This document shows positions 15,841-25,057 of a stretch of DNA of 64,000 bases, piece after piece. Source of the stretch: Caldovatus aquaticus (GTDB lineage: Bacteria > Pseudomonadota > Alphaproteobacteria > Acetobacterales > Acetobacteraceae); contig NZ_JAHZUY010000007.1 in assembly GCF_019458025.1 (NCBI RefSeq), positions 62,001 through 126,000 of the forward strand, read 5' to 3'. The position numbers and the translations under genes were made by a program. Position 1 is the stretch's first letter. Every line of letters begins with the position of its first letter. The notes under the pieces are model-generated. The model worked only from the letters and a program-made list of their open reading frames with translations, had not been told where the DNA came from and did not search any database.

Positions 15841-16569
15841 TCAGCCTCCGCTGGGCGCCGTCGTGACGTGGCGGATCACGGGACGGCGCGATGGCATCGG
15901 GGGGGCGGGGTTGCGGCGCGCGGCGCGCAGCTTCGCGGCGAGCGCGACGCCGCCGCACTCGGCCGCCGGGTCGGCGTCCGGGCCGAAGACGACGGGGGCC
16001 TCGGCGTAGGCGGCGTCGAGCTCCTCCGGCGTCGCCTCCGGCGCGTCGGCGAGGGGCGCGGTGCCGGGCTCGGCACCGGCGACGAGAAGCGCGGCGTGGA
16101 GCACTGCGGCATAGGCGCTGCCGCGGGCGAGCAGGCGCCGGTGGAGGAGGTCGAGCAGAGGCGCGGCGTTGGCGAGCAGGTCGGCCCCCCGCTCCGGCGC
16201 GACCGCCGCGAACTCCAGCAGCATCGGCAGGTAGTCCGGCAGCTCGCCCGCGGCGGGCGCGAGGCCGGCCGCGGCGTAGATGCCGGCGAGCTCGACCATG
16301 GCCGGTCCGCGCTCGCGCGAATCGCCGTGGACGTGCTCGAACAGGTTGAGGCAGAGGCCGCGGGTGCGGTCGAACAGCGCGACGTAGGCCTCCTGCAGGT
16401 CGAGCAGGTCGCCCGCGCCGAGCTCCGCGAGGAGGCGATCGAGTGCGGGCATCGCCGGCGCGAGCGTCGCGTCGGCGGCGAGCGCCGCCCGCACCTCGGG
16501 CAGCGCCTGCTGCAGTTCCGCGGTCGGGTAGGCGAGCAGCGCGGCGAGCGCGCGCAGGGAGCGGCGCAT
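15841..16569 (-). CDS. narJ: Nitrate reductase molybdenum cofactor assembly chaperone NarJ
   Basis: A 242-residue cytosolic chaperone that holds apo-NarGH for cofactor insertion. The core has LAALLAYPTAELQQALPEV and LFEHVHGDSRERGPAMVEL, the NarJ/TorD-family hallmark, then GELPDYLPMLLEFAA. The last 35 or so residues form an Arg/Pro-rich tail (PAPPMPSRRPVIRH) not usual in NarJ. ATG 16569 has AGAAGG at good spacing; a GTG at 16578 overlaps the narH stop and is an alternative start three codons earlier. Confidence 0.93.
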   Translation of the reverse strand: MRRSLRALAALLAYPTAELQQALPEVRAALAADATLAPAMPALDRLLAELGAGDLLDLQEAYVALFDRTRGLCLNLFEHVHGDSRERGPAMVELAGIYAAAGLAPAAGELPDYLPMLLEFAAVAPERGADLLANAAPLLDLLHRRLLARGSAYAAVLHAALLVAGAEPGTAPLADAPEATPEELDAAYAEAPVVFGPDADPAAECGGVALAAKLRAARRNPAPPMPSRRPVIRHVTTAPSGG

Positions 16570-16574
16570 GGCGG

Positions 16575-18209
16575 TCACACCTTCTCCGGCTGCCGCGGAG
16601 GCGGTGCCGCGGCGGCCGGCGCGGCCGCAGGGGAGGGGGCGGCGGGCCGCGCGCCGTTCGCCGGGACGCGCCGGATCTCCACCCGCGGCGCCTGCAGCCC
16701 GGCCGAGGTCCGCTTCGTCGAGAACAGGTTCGCCCCCGCGGAGCCCGAGGTCGAGCAGCCGTTGCCGAAGGTGAAGCCGCAGGCCGCCTTCAGGTCGAAG
16801 GCGTTCTCCGCGTACTCGCGGTGCGTGGAGGGGATGACGAAACGGTCCTCGTAGTCGGCGATCGCCATCACCTTGTACATCTCCTCCACCTGCTCGAGGC
16901 TGAGGCCGACCTTCTTCAGCACCTCGGTCTCGACGCGTCCCTCGACGGTGCGCGCGCGCATGTGGATGCGCATCGCCATCATGCGCTGCAGCGCCAGCAC
17001 CACCGGCGCCTCGGCGCCGGCGGTGAGGAGGTTGGCGAGGTAGCGGACCGGGATGCGCAGCGACTTCACGTCCGGCAGGCCGCTCTCCTCGTCCCAGCCG
17101 ATGTGGCCGGCCTGGTGCGCGCCCTGGATCGGCGAGAGCGGCGGCACGTACCAGACCATCGGCAGGGTGCGGTACTCGGGGTGGAGCGGGAAGGCCACGC
17201 CCCACTCGATCGCCATCTTGTAGACCGGCGAGCGGCGCGCAGCCTCGAGCCACAGCTCCGGCACGCCGTCGGCGCGCGCCTGTGCGATCACCGCCGGGTC
17301 GCTCGGGTCGAGGAAGATGTCGAGCTGGGCGCGGTAGAGGTGCTGCTCGTTCTCGACGCTCGCCGCCTGCTCGATGCGGTCGGCGTCGTAGAGCATCACG
17401 CCGAGGTAGCGGATGCGGCCGACGCAGGTCTCCGAGCACACGGTCGGCTCGCCCGCCTCGATGCGCGGGAAGCAGAAGGTGCACTTCTCCGCCTTCCCCG
17501 ACTGCCAGTTGTAGTAGATCTTCTTGTAAGGGCAGGCGGAGACGCACATGCGCCAGCCGCGGCACTTGTCCTGGTCGATCAGGACGATGCCGTCCTCCTC
17601 GCGCTTGTAGATCGAGCCCGACGGGCAGGCGGCGACGCAGGCCGGGTTGAGGCAGTGCTCGCACAGCCTGGGCAGGTACATCATGAAGGTGTGCTCGAAC
17701 TGGCCGTAGATCTCCTTCTGCACCGCCTCGAAGTTGCGGTCGCGCGAGCGCTTGCGGAACTCGGTGCCGAGGATCTCCTCCCAGTTCGGGCCCCACTCGA
17801 TCTTCTCCATCCGCTCGCCGGTGATCAGGCTGACCGGGCGGGCGGTCGGCATCGCCTTCGACTCGGGCGCGTTGTGGAGGTTCCCGTAGTCGAAGGTGAA
17901 GGGCTCGTAGTAGTCGTCGATCTCCGGCATGTCGGGGTTGGCGAAGATCTTGGCCAGCACGCGCAGGCGCCCGCCGATGCGCGGCTCGATCCTGCCGTTG
18001 CGCTTGCGCCGCCAGCCGCCCTTCCAGCGGTCCTGGTTCTCCCAGTCCTTCGGGTAGCCGATGCCGGGCTTGGTCTCGACGTTGTTGAACCAGGCGTATT
18101 CGACGCCCTCGCGCGTCGTCCACACCTGCTTGCAAGTGATCGAGCAGGTGTGGCAGCCGATGCACTTGTCGAGGTTCAGCACCATCGCGATCTGGGCGCG
18201 GACCTTCAT
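16575..18209 (-). CDS. narH: Respiratory nitrate reductase beta subunit NarH
   Basis: The iron-sulfur subunit linking NarI haems to NarG, 544 residues. Cysteines for three 4Fe-4S and one 3Fe-4S cluster are in place: C16/19/22/26 (CIGCHTCSITC), C183/186/191/195 (CEHCLNPACVAAC), C216/W219/C222/C226 (CRGWRMCVSAC) and C243/246/258/262. The Trp at 219 marks the 3Fe-4S centre as in E. coli NarH. A Pro/Ala-rich tail of about 40 residues ends the protein and is longer than usual. It lies 12 bases after narG. Confidence 0.96.
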   Translation of the reverse strand: MKVRAQIAMVLNLDKCIGCHTCSITCKQVWTTREGVEYAWFNNVETKPGIGYPKDWENQDRWKGGWRRKRNGRIEPRIGGRLRVLAKIFANPDMPEIDDYYEPFTFDYGNLHNAPESKAMPTARPVSLITGERMEKIEWGPNWEEILGTEFRKRSRDRNFEAVQKEIYGQFEHTFMMYLPRLCEHCLNPACVAACPSGSIYKREEDGIVLIDQDKCRGWRMCVSACPYKKIYYNWQSGKAEKCTFCFPRIEAGEPTVCSETCVGRIRYLGVMLYDADRIEQAASVENEQHLYRAQLDIFLDPSDPAVIAQARADGVPELWLEAARRSPVYKMAIEWGVAFPLHPEYRTLPMVWYVPPLSPIQGAHQAGHIGWDEESGLPDVKSLRIPVRYLANLLTAGAEAPVVLALQRMMAMRIHMRARTVEGRVETEVLKKVGLSLEQVEEMYKVMAIADYEDRFVIPSTHREYAENAFDLKAACGFTFGNGCSTSGSAGANLFSTKRTSAGLQAPRVEIRRVPANGARPAAPSPAAAPAAAAPPPRQPEKV

Positions 18210-18221
18210 CGTCGTCGCTCC

Positions 18222-21200
18222 TTATTCCGCGGCCACAGCCGGAGCGGCCTGGTCGGACGCGGCGGGCTCGTCCATCCAGTCCACCTTCGCCATCTTGCGC
18301 ACCACCACGAACTCGTCGCGGTTGGTGCCGATGGTGCCGTGGTAGTTGAAGCCGTAGGAGAGCTGCGCGTAGCCGCCGATCATGTGCGTCGGCTTCAGCA
18401 CCGCGCGGGTGACGCTGTTGTGGATGCCGCCGCGGGTCTTCATCACCTCCGACCCCGGCGTGTTCACGATCTTCTCCTGCGCGTGATACATAAGAATCAT
18501 CCCTTCCGGCACGCGCTGGCTCACCACGGCGCGGGCGGTGAGCGCGCCGTTGAGGTTGAAGGCCTCGATCCAGTCGTTGTCCTCGATGCCCGCGCGCGCG
18601 GCGTCGGCCTCGCTGATCCAGGCGACGGGCCCGCCGCGGTTCAGCGTCAGCATGATCAGGTTGTCCGAATAGGTGCTGTGGATGCCCCACTTCTGGTGCG
18701 GCGTGATGAAGTTCAGCACCAGCTCCTTGTTGCCGTTCGGCACGCGGCCGACCATCGCCTGGTGCGCCTTCAGGTCGACCGGCGGCTTGTAGACGCAGAG
18801 CTGCTCGCCGAAGGCCAGCATCCAGGGATGGTCCTGGTAGAGCTGCTGCCTGCCGGACAGCGTGCGCCACGGGATCAGCTCGTGGACGTTGGTGTAGCCG
18901 GCGTTGTAGCAGACCTCCTCGCTCTCCACGCCGCTCCAGGTCGGCGAGGAGATGATCTTGCGCGGCTGCGCCTGCACGTCGCGGAAGCGGATCGCCTCAT
19001 GCTCCTTGCCCTTCGCGAGGTGGGTGTGGTCGCGGCCGGTGTTCTGCGACAGCGCCGCCCAGGCCTTGACCGCGACGTGGCCGTTTGTCTCGGGGGCGAG
19101 GGCGAGGATCACCTCGGCGGCGTCAATGTCGGTCTCGATTTTCGGACGCCGGCCCTCCACGCCTGGCACGACGGTGGTGCCGTTGAGCTGCGCCAGGAAC
19201 TCGACCTCGTGCTCGGTCTTCCAGGCGATGCCCTTGCCCCCGTTGCCGACCTTGTCCATCAGCGGTCCGAGCGCGGTGAAGCGCGCGTAGGTGCGCGGAT
19301 AGTCGCGCTCGATCGCGACCACCGCCGGCATGGTCTTGCCGGGAACAGGCTCGCACTCGCCGCGCTTCCAGTCGCGCACCGCGTTCTGCGCCAGCTCCTG
19401 CGGCGTGTCGTGCATCAGCGGCGCCAGCACCACGTCGGTTTCGACGCCGAGATGCCCGACGCAGAGCTCGCTGAAGCGCCGCGCGATCCCCTTGAAGATC
19501 GCCCAGTCCGTGCGCGCCTCCCAGGCCGGGTCCACCGCCGCCGAGAGCGGGTGGATGAAGGGGTGCATGTCGGAGGTGTTGAGGTCGTGCTTCTCGTACC
19601 AGGTCGCGGTCGGCAGCACGACGTCGGAATACATGCACGTCGTGCTCATGCGGAAGTCGAGCGTGACCAGGAGGTCGAGCTTGCCCTCGGGCGCCGGATC
19701 GCGCCAGACGACCTCCTCGGGCTTCACGCCGCCCTGCTCGCCGAGGTCCTTGCCCTGCACGCCATGCACCGTGCCGAGCAGATGCTTGAGGAAGTACTCG
19801 TGCCCCTTGCCCGAGGAGCCGAGCAGGTTGGAGCGCCAGACGAACAAGTTTCGCGGCCAGTTGGCCGGATGGTCCGGGTCCTCGCAACTCATGCGCAGCG
19901 TGCCGTCGCCCAGGGCGCGCGCGACGAAGGCCGCCGGCGCCTCGCCCGCCGCCTTCGCCAGCTCCGCGATGCGCAGGGGGTTGGCCTGGAGCTGCGGTGC
20001 CGAGGGCAGCCAGCCCATCCGCTCGGCGCGCACGTTGAAGTCGATCAGCGCGCCCTTGAGCGGCTGCGGCGCGGTCGGGGAGAGCAGCTCCTCCACCCGC
20101 AGCTTCTCGTAGCGCCACTGGTCGGTGTGCGCGTACCAGAAGCTCGTCGAGTTCATCTGCCGCGGCGGGCGGTGCCAGTCGGTGGCGAAGGCGAGCGGCA
20201 CCCAGCCGGTCTGCGGGCGCAGCTTCTCCTGGCCGACATAGTGGGCCCAGCCGCCGCCCGACTGGCCGATGCAGCCGCACATCACCAGCAGGTTGATGAT
20301 GCCGCGGTAGATCATGTCGCCGTGGTACCAGTGGTTCACCGCGGCGCCGAGGATCACCATGGACTTGCCCTGCGTGCGGTCCGCGTTGGCGGCGAATTCG
20401 CGGGCGGTGGCGACGATGTGCGCGCGCGGCACGCCGCACACCTTTTCCGCCCAGGCCGGGGTGTAGGGCCGGTCCTCGTCGTAGTTGGCGGCGCAGTCGC
20501 CGAAGCCGCGCTCGACGCCGTAGTTGGCGACGAACAGGTCGTAGACCGTGGCGACCAGGCGCGCGCTGCCGTCCTTGAGGCGCACCCGCATGGCGGGCAC
20601 GCGGCGGACCAGCACCTCGTCATGCCGCGACGGGTTGAAGAACTCCGGCGCGCGGCCGCCGAAATAGGGGAAGGCGACCTCGGCCGTCTCGCCGCCGTTG
20701 CCGAGCAGCGTCAGGCGCGGCGTCGTCACCTCGAGCGTGCGCGAATCCCGTCCCTCGAGGTTCCACTTCCCCTGCTCGCCCCAGCGGAAGCCGATCGAGC
20801 CGGTCGGGCAGTAGAGGCGGCCCGTCGCGTCGTCCACCGCGACGGTCTTCCATTCGGAATTGTTGGTCTCGCCCAGGGCGTCCGGAAGATCGGCGGCGCG
20901 GAGCTGCCGGCCCATCACCTGCACGCCGTCGCGGGGCTCGAGCAGCACCAGCATCGGCATGTCGGTATAGCGGCGGCAGTAGTCCTCGAAGTAGGACGAG
21001 CGGCCGGCGAGATGCCATTCCTTGAGGATCACGTGGCCCATCGCCAGCGCCAGCGCCGCGTCCGTCCCCTGCTTCGGGTGCAGCCACAGGTCGGCGAACT
21101 TCGAGGCCTCGGAGTAGTCGGGCGTGACGACGACGGTCTTGGCGCCGTGGTAGCGCGCCTCGGTCATGAAGTGGGCATCGGGCGTGCGCGTCTGCGGCAC

Positions 21201-21968
21201 GTTCGAGCCCCACATCATGAGGAAGCCGGCGTTGTACCAGTCCGCGCTCTCCGGCACGTCGGTCTGCTCGCCCCAGGTCTGCGGCGAGGAGGGAGGCAGG
21301 TCGCAGTACCAGTCGTAGAAGCTCATGCAGACGCCGCCGATGAGGGAGAGATAGCGGCTGCCGGCGGCGTAGCTCACCATGCTCATCGCCGGGATCGGCG
21401 AGAAGCCGATGATCCGGTCCGGCCCGTGGGTCTTCGCCGTGTACACGTTTGCGGCGGCGATCAGCTCCTCCGCCTCCTCCCAGCTCACGCGCACGAAGCC
21501 GCCCATGCCGCGCACCTTCTGGTACTCGCGGCGCTTCGCCGGATCGGCCTGGATGCTCTCCCACGCGCGCACCGGGTCGGGATGCTGCGCCTTCGCCTCG
21601 CGCCACAGCCGCAGCAGGCGCTTGCGCATCATCGGGTGCTTCAGCCGGTTGGCGCTGTAGAGATACCAGGAATAGGTCGCGCCGCGTCCGCAGCCGCGCG
21701 GCTCGTGGTTCGGCAGGCCGGGCCGCGTGCGCGGATAGTCGGTCTGCTGCGTCTCCCAGGTCACCACGCCGCCCTTGACGTAGATCTTCCAGGAGCACGA
21801 GCCGGTGCAGTTCACCCCGTGGGTGGAGCGCACGATCTTGTCGTGCGCCCAGCGCTGCCGGTAGGCGTCCTCCCAGCCGCGCGGCTCGTTGGTGACGCTG
21901 CCGTGCCCACCCGCGAAGGGCTCGACGTAGCGCTTGAAGAAGGCGAGGCGGTCGAGGAAGTGCGACAT
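18222..21968 (-). CDS. narG: Respiratory nitrate reductase alpha subunit NarG
   Basis: The molybdenum catalytic subunit that reduces nitrate to nitrite on the cytoplasmic side of the membrane, 1248 residues (E. coli NarG is 1247). The FS0 cluster ligands are H50, C54, C58 and C93 (STHGVNCTGSCSW and PRGCGRGATYSW). The conserved TRTPDAHF segment, which holds the molybdenum-binding Asp, is present. The start MSHFLDRLAFFKRYVEPFAG carries no RR-twin-arginine export signal, as expected for Nar. It lies 11 bases after narK2. Confidence 0.97.
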   Translation of the reverse strand: MSHFLDRLAFFKRYVEPFAGGHGSVTNEPRGWEDAYRQRWAHDKIVRSTHGVNCTGSCSWKIYVKGGVVTWETQQTDYPRTRPGLPNHEPRGCGRGATYSWYLYSANRLKHPMMRKRLLRLWREAKAQHPDPVRAWESIQADPAKRREYQKVRGMGGFVRVSWEEAEELIAAANVYTAKTHGPDRIIGFSPIPAMSMVSYAAGSRYLSLIGGVCMSFYDWYCDLPPSSPQTWGEQTDVPESADWYNAGFLMMWGSNVPQTRTPDAHFMTEARYHGAKTVVVTPDYSEASKFADLWLHPKQGTDAALALAMGHVILKEWHLAGRSSYFEDYCRRYTDMPMLVLLEPRDGVQVMGRQLRAADLPDALGETNNSEWKTVAVDDATGRLYCPTGSIGFRWGEQGKWNLEGRDSRTLEVTTPRLTLLGNGGETAEVAFPYFGGRAPEFFNPSRHDEVLVRRVPAMRVRLKDGSARLVATVYDLFVANYGVERGFGDCAANYDEDRPYTPAWAEKVCGVPRAHIVATAREFAANADRTQGKSMVILGAAVNHWYHGDMIYRGIINLLVMCGCIGQSGGGWAHYVGQEKLRPQTGWVPLAFATDWHRPPRQMNSTSFWYAHTDQWRYEKLRVEELLSPTAPQPLKGALIDFNVRAERMGWLPSAPQLQANPLRIAELAKAAGEAPAAFVARALGDGTLRMSCEDPDHPANWPRNLFVWRSNLLGSSGKGHEYFLKHLLGTVHGVQGKDLGEQGGVKPEEVVWRDPAPEGKLDLLVTLDFRMSTTCMYSDVVLPTATWYEKHDLNTSDMHPFIHPLSAAVDPAWEARTDWAIFKGIARRFSELCVGHLGVETDVVLAPLMHDTPQELAQNAVRDWKRGECEPVPGKTMPAVVAIERDYPRTYARFTALGPLMDKVGNGGKGIAWKTEHEVEFLAQLNGTTVVPGVEGRRPKIETDIDAAEVILALAPETNGHVAVKAWAALSQNTGRDHTHLAKGKEHEAIRFRDVQAQPRKIISSPTWSGVESEEVCYNAGYTNVHELIPWRTLSGRQQLYQDHPWMLAFGEQLCVYKPPVDLKAHQAMVGRVPNGNKELVLNFITPHQKWGIHSTYSDNLIMLTLNRGGPVAWISEADAARAGIEDNDWIEAFNLNGALTARAVVSQRVPEGMILMYHAQEKIVNTPGSEVMKTRGGIHNSVTRAVLKPTHMIGGYAQLSYGFNYHGTIGTNRDEFVVVRKMAKVDWMDEPAASDQAAPAVAAE

Positions 21969-21979
21969 CTGTCAGGCCC

Positions 21980-23350
21980 TCAGCAGGGGGTCTTCGCGCC
22001 GCGGCGGGCGTAGAGCCACCAGTTCAGCGCGACGTTGATCAGGAAGAAGGCGGCGATGCCGTAGAACACCACGTTCGGGCCGCCGAAGGCGCCGAACGCC
22101 CAGCCGAACAGCAGCCCGAACAGGAACGGGCCGTAGGCCGCGACCGCCGCGGTGAAGCCGATGACGCCGCCCGCCTGGCGCGGCGGGAAGATCATCGGCA
22201 TCTGCTTGAAGGTGGAGGCGTTGCCGACGCCGGCGAAGAAGAACAGGCCGAGCATCGTCGCCACGAACCAGGGGAAGGCCTCGAGCGAGGCGGAGGAGGT
22301 GAAGAACGGCACCGCGAGCGCGCAGGCCGTCATGCCGAGCCCGGCCCAGTGCGTCACCCGCCCGCCGCCGAACCGGTCGCTGACCGGTCCTGCCAGCACG
22401 CGCGAGATGGAGCCGACCAGCGGCCCGTAGAAGGCGTAGGCCAGCGGGTCGGGCGCGCCGGGAAGCGCGCCGTAGATCTGCTTGATCAGCAGCGGGAAGG
22501 TCGCCGAGAGGCCGCTGAAGCACCCGAAGGTCATGATGTAGAGCGAGGTCATGACCCAGGTGTGGGGGTTGCCGAAAATGTCGAACTGCTCGCGCACATT
22601 GGCGGTGATCGGCACGCTGCGCAGCATCACCCAGGCGAGCGCCGCGCAGAGCGCGATGAACGGCACGTAGACCAGCGTCGCGTTCTGCAGCCAGACCGTC
22701 TTCTGGGCGCCGCCCATGGTCAGCACCTGCGGCGTACCGGCAAGACTGCCGAACAGCGCGATGCCGATGATCCACGGCGTCACGAACTGCACGACCGAGA
22801 CGCCGAAATTGCCGATCCCCGCCTGGATCGCGAGCGCCGTGCCCTGCAGGCGCTTGGGGAAGAACAGGCTGGTGGAGGGCATGAAGGAGGAGAAGTTCCC
22901 GCCGCCGAGGCCCGCCAGGAAGGCGAGGACCATGAGCACCCAGTAGGGCGTTCCGGGGTTCTGCACGGCGACCGCCCAGCCGAGCGCGGGCACCAGCAGC
23001 GAGGCGGTGGACCATGTCACCACCGCGCGCGTGCCGTAGATCGGGGTGAGGAAGGTGTGGACCAGACGCAGCGTCCCGCCGGCGAGGCCCGGCATCGCCG
23101 CCAGCCAGAAGAGCTGCCCGGTGGTGAGCCGGAAGCCGATCTGCGGCAGGCGCACCACCAGCGCGCTGACCACGAACCAGACGATGAAGGCCAAGGTCAG
23201 GCTGGCGGTGGTGATCACCAGCGTCTTCCAGGCCCGCGCCTTGCCTTCGGTCTCCCAGAAGACGGGGTCCTCGGGCTCCCACCGGGAGAGCCAGCTTGCC
23301 CCCCGGCGCGCGGTCGGGGAGGCGGCGCCGGGGGCGAGGGTCGTGCTCAT
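21980..23350 (-). CDS. narK2: Nitrate/nitrite transporter, NarK2 (E. coli NarK-like) type
   Basis: A 456-residue MFS protein with 12 membrane helices. EPEDPVFWETEGKARAWK before helix 1 matches the E. coli NarK start, and the nitrate signature GLGGGNFSSFMPSTSLFFPK followed by GIGNFGVSVVQFV is present. Type II NarK proteins exchange nitrate for nitrite during respiration. The gene is 25 bases after narK1 and 11 before narG. Pairing two separate NarK types before narG parallels Pseudomonas; Paracoccus has them fused. Confidence 0.92.
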   Translation of the reverse strand: MSTTLAPGAASPTARRGASWLSRWEPEDPVFWETEGKARAWKTLVITTASLTLAFIVWFVVSALVVRLPQIGFRLTTGQLFWLAAMPGLAGGTLRLVHTFLTPIYGTRAVVTWSTASLLVPALGWAVAVQNPGTPYWVLMVLAFLAGLGGGNFSSFMPSTSLFFPKRLQGTALAIQAGIGNFGVSVVQFVTPWIIGIALFGSLAGTPQVLTMGGAQKTVWLQNATLVYVPFIALCAALAWVMLRSVPITANVREQFDIFGNPHTWVMTSLYIMTFGCFSGLSATFPLLIKQIYGALPGAPDPLAYAFYGPLVGSISRVLAGPVSDRFGGGRVTHWAGLGMTACALAVPFFTSSASLEAFPWFVATMLGLFFFAGVGNASTFKQMPMIFPPRQAGGVIGFTAAVAAYGPFLFGLLFGWAFGAFGGPNVVFYGIAAFFLINVALNWWLYARRGAKTPC

Positions 23351-23375
23351 GCTCGTGTCTCTCCGACTCCTGGGA

Positions 23376-24836
23376 TCACCGGCCGGTCACGGGGAGGGGG
23401 CGCGGCTCGCCGCCCTTCGCGCCGCCGGGGACTGCTGCGGCCTGGCGCGCGACGCTGGCCGCCTGCTCGGCCGCGTCCGCGGCCTGCTTTGCCGCCGCCG
23501 CGGCGGCGATCGCGGCGGCGCGCAGCGCCTCCAGCTCCGGCAGGTCGCGCGGCGCGGCGAGCGCCGGCACCTCGCGCAGCTCCATGCGGCGGATCGCGAT
23601 GTGCATCCAGACGAGGCTCACCGCCGCGATCACGAACAGCAGCATGAAGCAGGAGGTCCAGACGCCGATCAGGTCGTTCATCGCGCCGAAGACGATCGGC
23701 AGGATGAAGCCGCCGAGGCCGCCGATCAGTCCGACGATGCCGCCGACGGCGCCGACGCGGTTCGGGTAGTAGACCGGGATGTGCTTGTACACGGCCGCCT
23801 TGCCGAGGCTCATGAAGAAGCCGAGCGCGAAGGTCAGCACCGTGAAGGGGACGAAGCCGAGGGCGATGGTGAACTCGATCGGCCCGTTGATGCCCTGCAC
23901 CACGTAGCGCGTCGCCGGATAGCTGAGCACGAAGGTGCAGACGAGGGAGCCGATGAAGGTCCAGTACATCACCTTCCGCGCCCCGTACTTGTCGGACAGC
24001 GTCCCGCCGAGGATGCGGAAGATCGAGCCCGGCACGGAGTAGGCGGCGCCGAGCAGGCCCGCCGTCACGATGTCGAGCCCGTATACCCCCACGTAGTAGC
24101 GCGGCAGCCACAGGGCGAGCGCGACGAAGCCGCCGAAGACGAAGAAGTAGTAGAGGCTGAAGCGCCAGACCTGGATGTTGGCGAGCGGCGCCAGCATGGC
24201 CGAGAACGGCTCCGGCTTCGCGCCGCGCGCGCGCCGCTCGGCGAGGTCCGGGTCGTCCTTGGTGACGAGGTAGAACACCACCGCCGTCACCAGCAGGCCG
24301 AGCGCCCAGAGCTGCGCCACCGCCTTCCAGCCGAACGAGACCATCACCACCGGGGCGAGGAACTTCGTCACCGCCGCGCCGACATTGCCCGCGCCGAAGA
24401 TGCCGAGCGCCGTGCCCTGCTTCTCCTTCGGGAACCACTTCGAGACGTAGGCGATGCCGACGGCGAAGGAGCCGCCGGCGATGCCGACGCCGAGCGCGGC
24501 GATCAGGAAGGTCGGATAGTCGTAGGCGTAGGTGAGCAGGAAGGTGGCGATGGCTGCGGCCACCATCACGCCCGTGTAGACGATCCGGCCGCCGTACTGG
24601 TCGGTCCAGATGCCCAGCACCAGGCGGATCAGGCTGCCCGTCAGGATCGGCGTGCCGACCAGCAGCCCGAACTGGGTGTCGTTCAGCCCCAGGTCCTTCT
24701 TGATCTGCACGCCGATGATCGAAAAGATCGTCCAGACGGCGAAGCAGACGGTGAACGCCACCGTGCTCGCCCACAGGGCGCGCGCGCGGTCGCCGCTGTC
24801 CGGCTCCCCCGGTCCGCGCCCAGCCATCGCGTCCAT
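23376..24836 (-). CDS. narK1: Nitrate transporter, NarK1 type, with Ala-rich helical tail
   Basis: A 486-residue MFS protein. After a short polar start come 12 helices with LVLGIWTDQYGGRIVYTGV (motif A region) and GIAGGSFAVGIAYVSKWFPK then GIFGAGNVGAAV, the nitrate signature of the NasA/NarK1 group, usually proton-nitrate symporters. After the last helix, about 60 residues (from LRAAAIAAAAAAKQAADAAE) form a long Ala/Gln helix resembling a coiled coil, which is not typical. ATG 24836 follows a GGGGGAA ribosome site; a longer start at 24914 would run through the FNR box. First gene of the nitrate unit. Confidence 0.92.
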   Translation of the reverse strand: MDAMAGRGPGEPDSGDRARALWASTVAFTVCFAVWTIFSIIGVQIKKDLGLNDTQFGLLVGTPILTGSLIRLVLGIWTDQYGGRIVYTGVMVAAAIATFLLTYAYDYPTFLIAALGVGIAGGSFAVGIAYVSKWFPKEKQGTALGIFGAGNVGAAVTKFLAPVVMVSFGWKAVAQLWALGLLVTAVVFYLVTKDDPDLAERRARGAKPEPFSAMLAPLANIQVWRFSLYYFFVFGGFVALALWLPRYYVGVYGLDIVTAGLLGAAYSVPGSIFRILGGTLSDKYGARKVMYWTFIGSLVCTFVLSYPATRYVVQGINGPIEFTIALGFVPFTVLTFALGFFMSLGKAAVYKHIPVYYPNRVGAVGGIVGLIGGLGGFILPIVFGAMNDLIGVWTSCFMLLFVIAAVSLVWMHIAIRRMELREVPALAAPRDLPELEALRAAAIAAAAAAKQAADAAEQAASVARQAAAVPGGAKGGEPRPLPVTGR

Positions 24837-24900
24837 CACCGTTCCCCCTTCGGGTTTGGCTAGTGCGCGGGCCTTGTCGGGCGAGCGGCCGGCGGGCCGG

Positions 24901-24914
24901 TTGACGCACATCAA
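24901..24914. promoter_or_regulatory. FNR/Dnr-type box upstream of narK1
   Basis: TTGAC-N4-ATCAA, one mismatch from the FNR consensus TTGAT-N4-ATCAA and equal to a common NnrR/Dnr variant. It ends 65 bases before the narK1 ATG on the minus strand. If centred at -41.5, transcription would start near 24866. It probably allows low-oxygen or NO activation of the nar block. Confidence 0.75.
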
Positions 24915-24994
24915 CCTTGGGCGCGGGAGGCGGGGAAAATTCGCTGCGATCCGAGGCCCCTCAAGGACCGGTCCGGTCCATGCCGCATCGCGAC

Positions 24995-25008
24995 TTGATT
25001 CATATCAA
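24995..25008. promoter_or_regulatory. Perfect FNR box upstream of the Crp/Fnr regulator
   Basis: TTGAT-TCAT-ATCAA, an exact match to the FNR consensus within the longer palindrome CTTGATTCATATCAAG. It is centred about 57 bases before the ATG at 25058. It could give autoregulation of the regulator gene, activation by a separate FNR, or control of both divergent genes. Confidence 0.82.
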
Positions 25009-25057
25009 GGTCTGCGCGCCGCCCTTCGGCGAACCTGTAGCCAATGCGGAGGGCGCG

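Noticed and set aside
16443-22013. A plus-strand ORF of 1856 codons antisense to narJHG
   Set aside because: Val/His/Arg/Asp-rich low-family sequence, typical of an open antisense frame in high-GC DNA; the minus strand encodes intact NarG, NarH and NarJ with all motifs.
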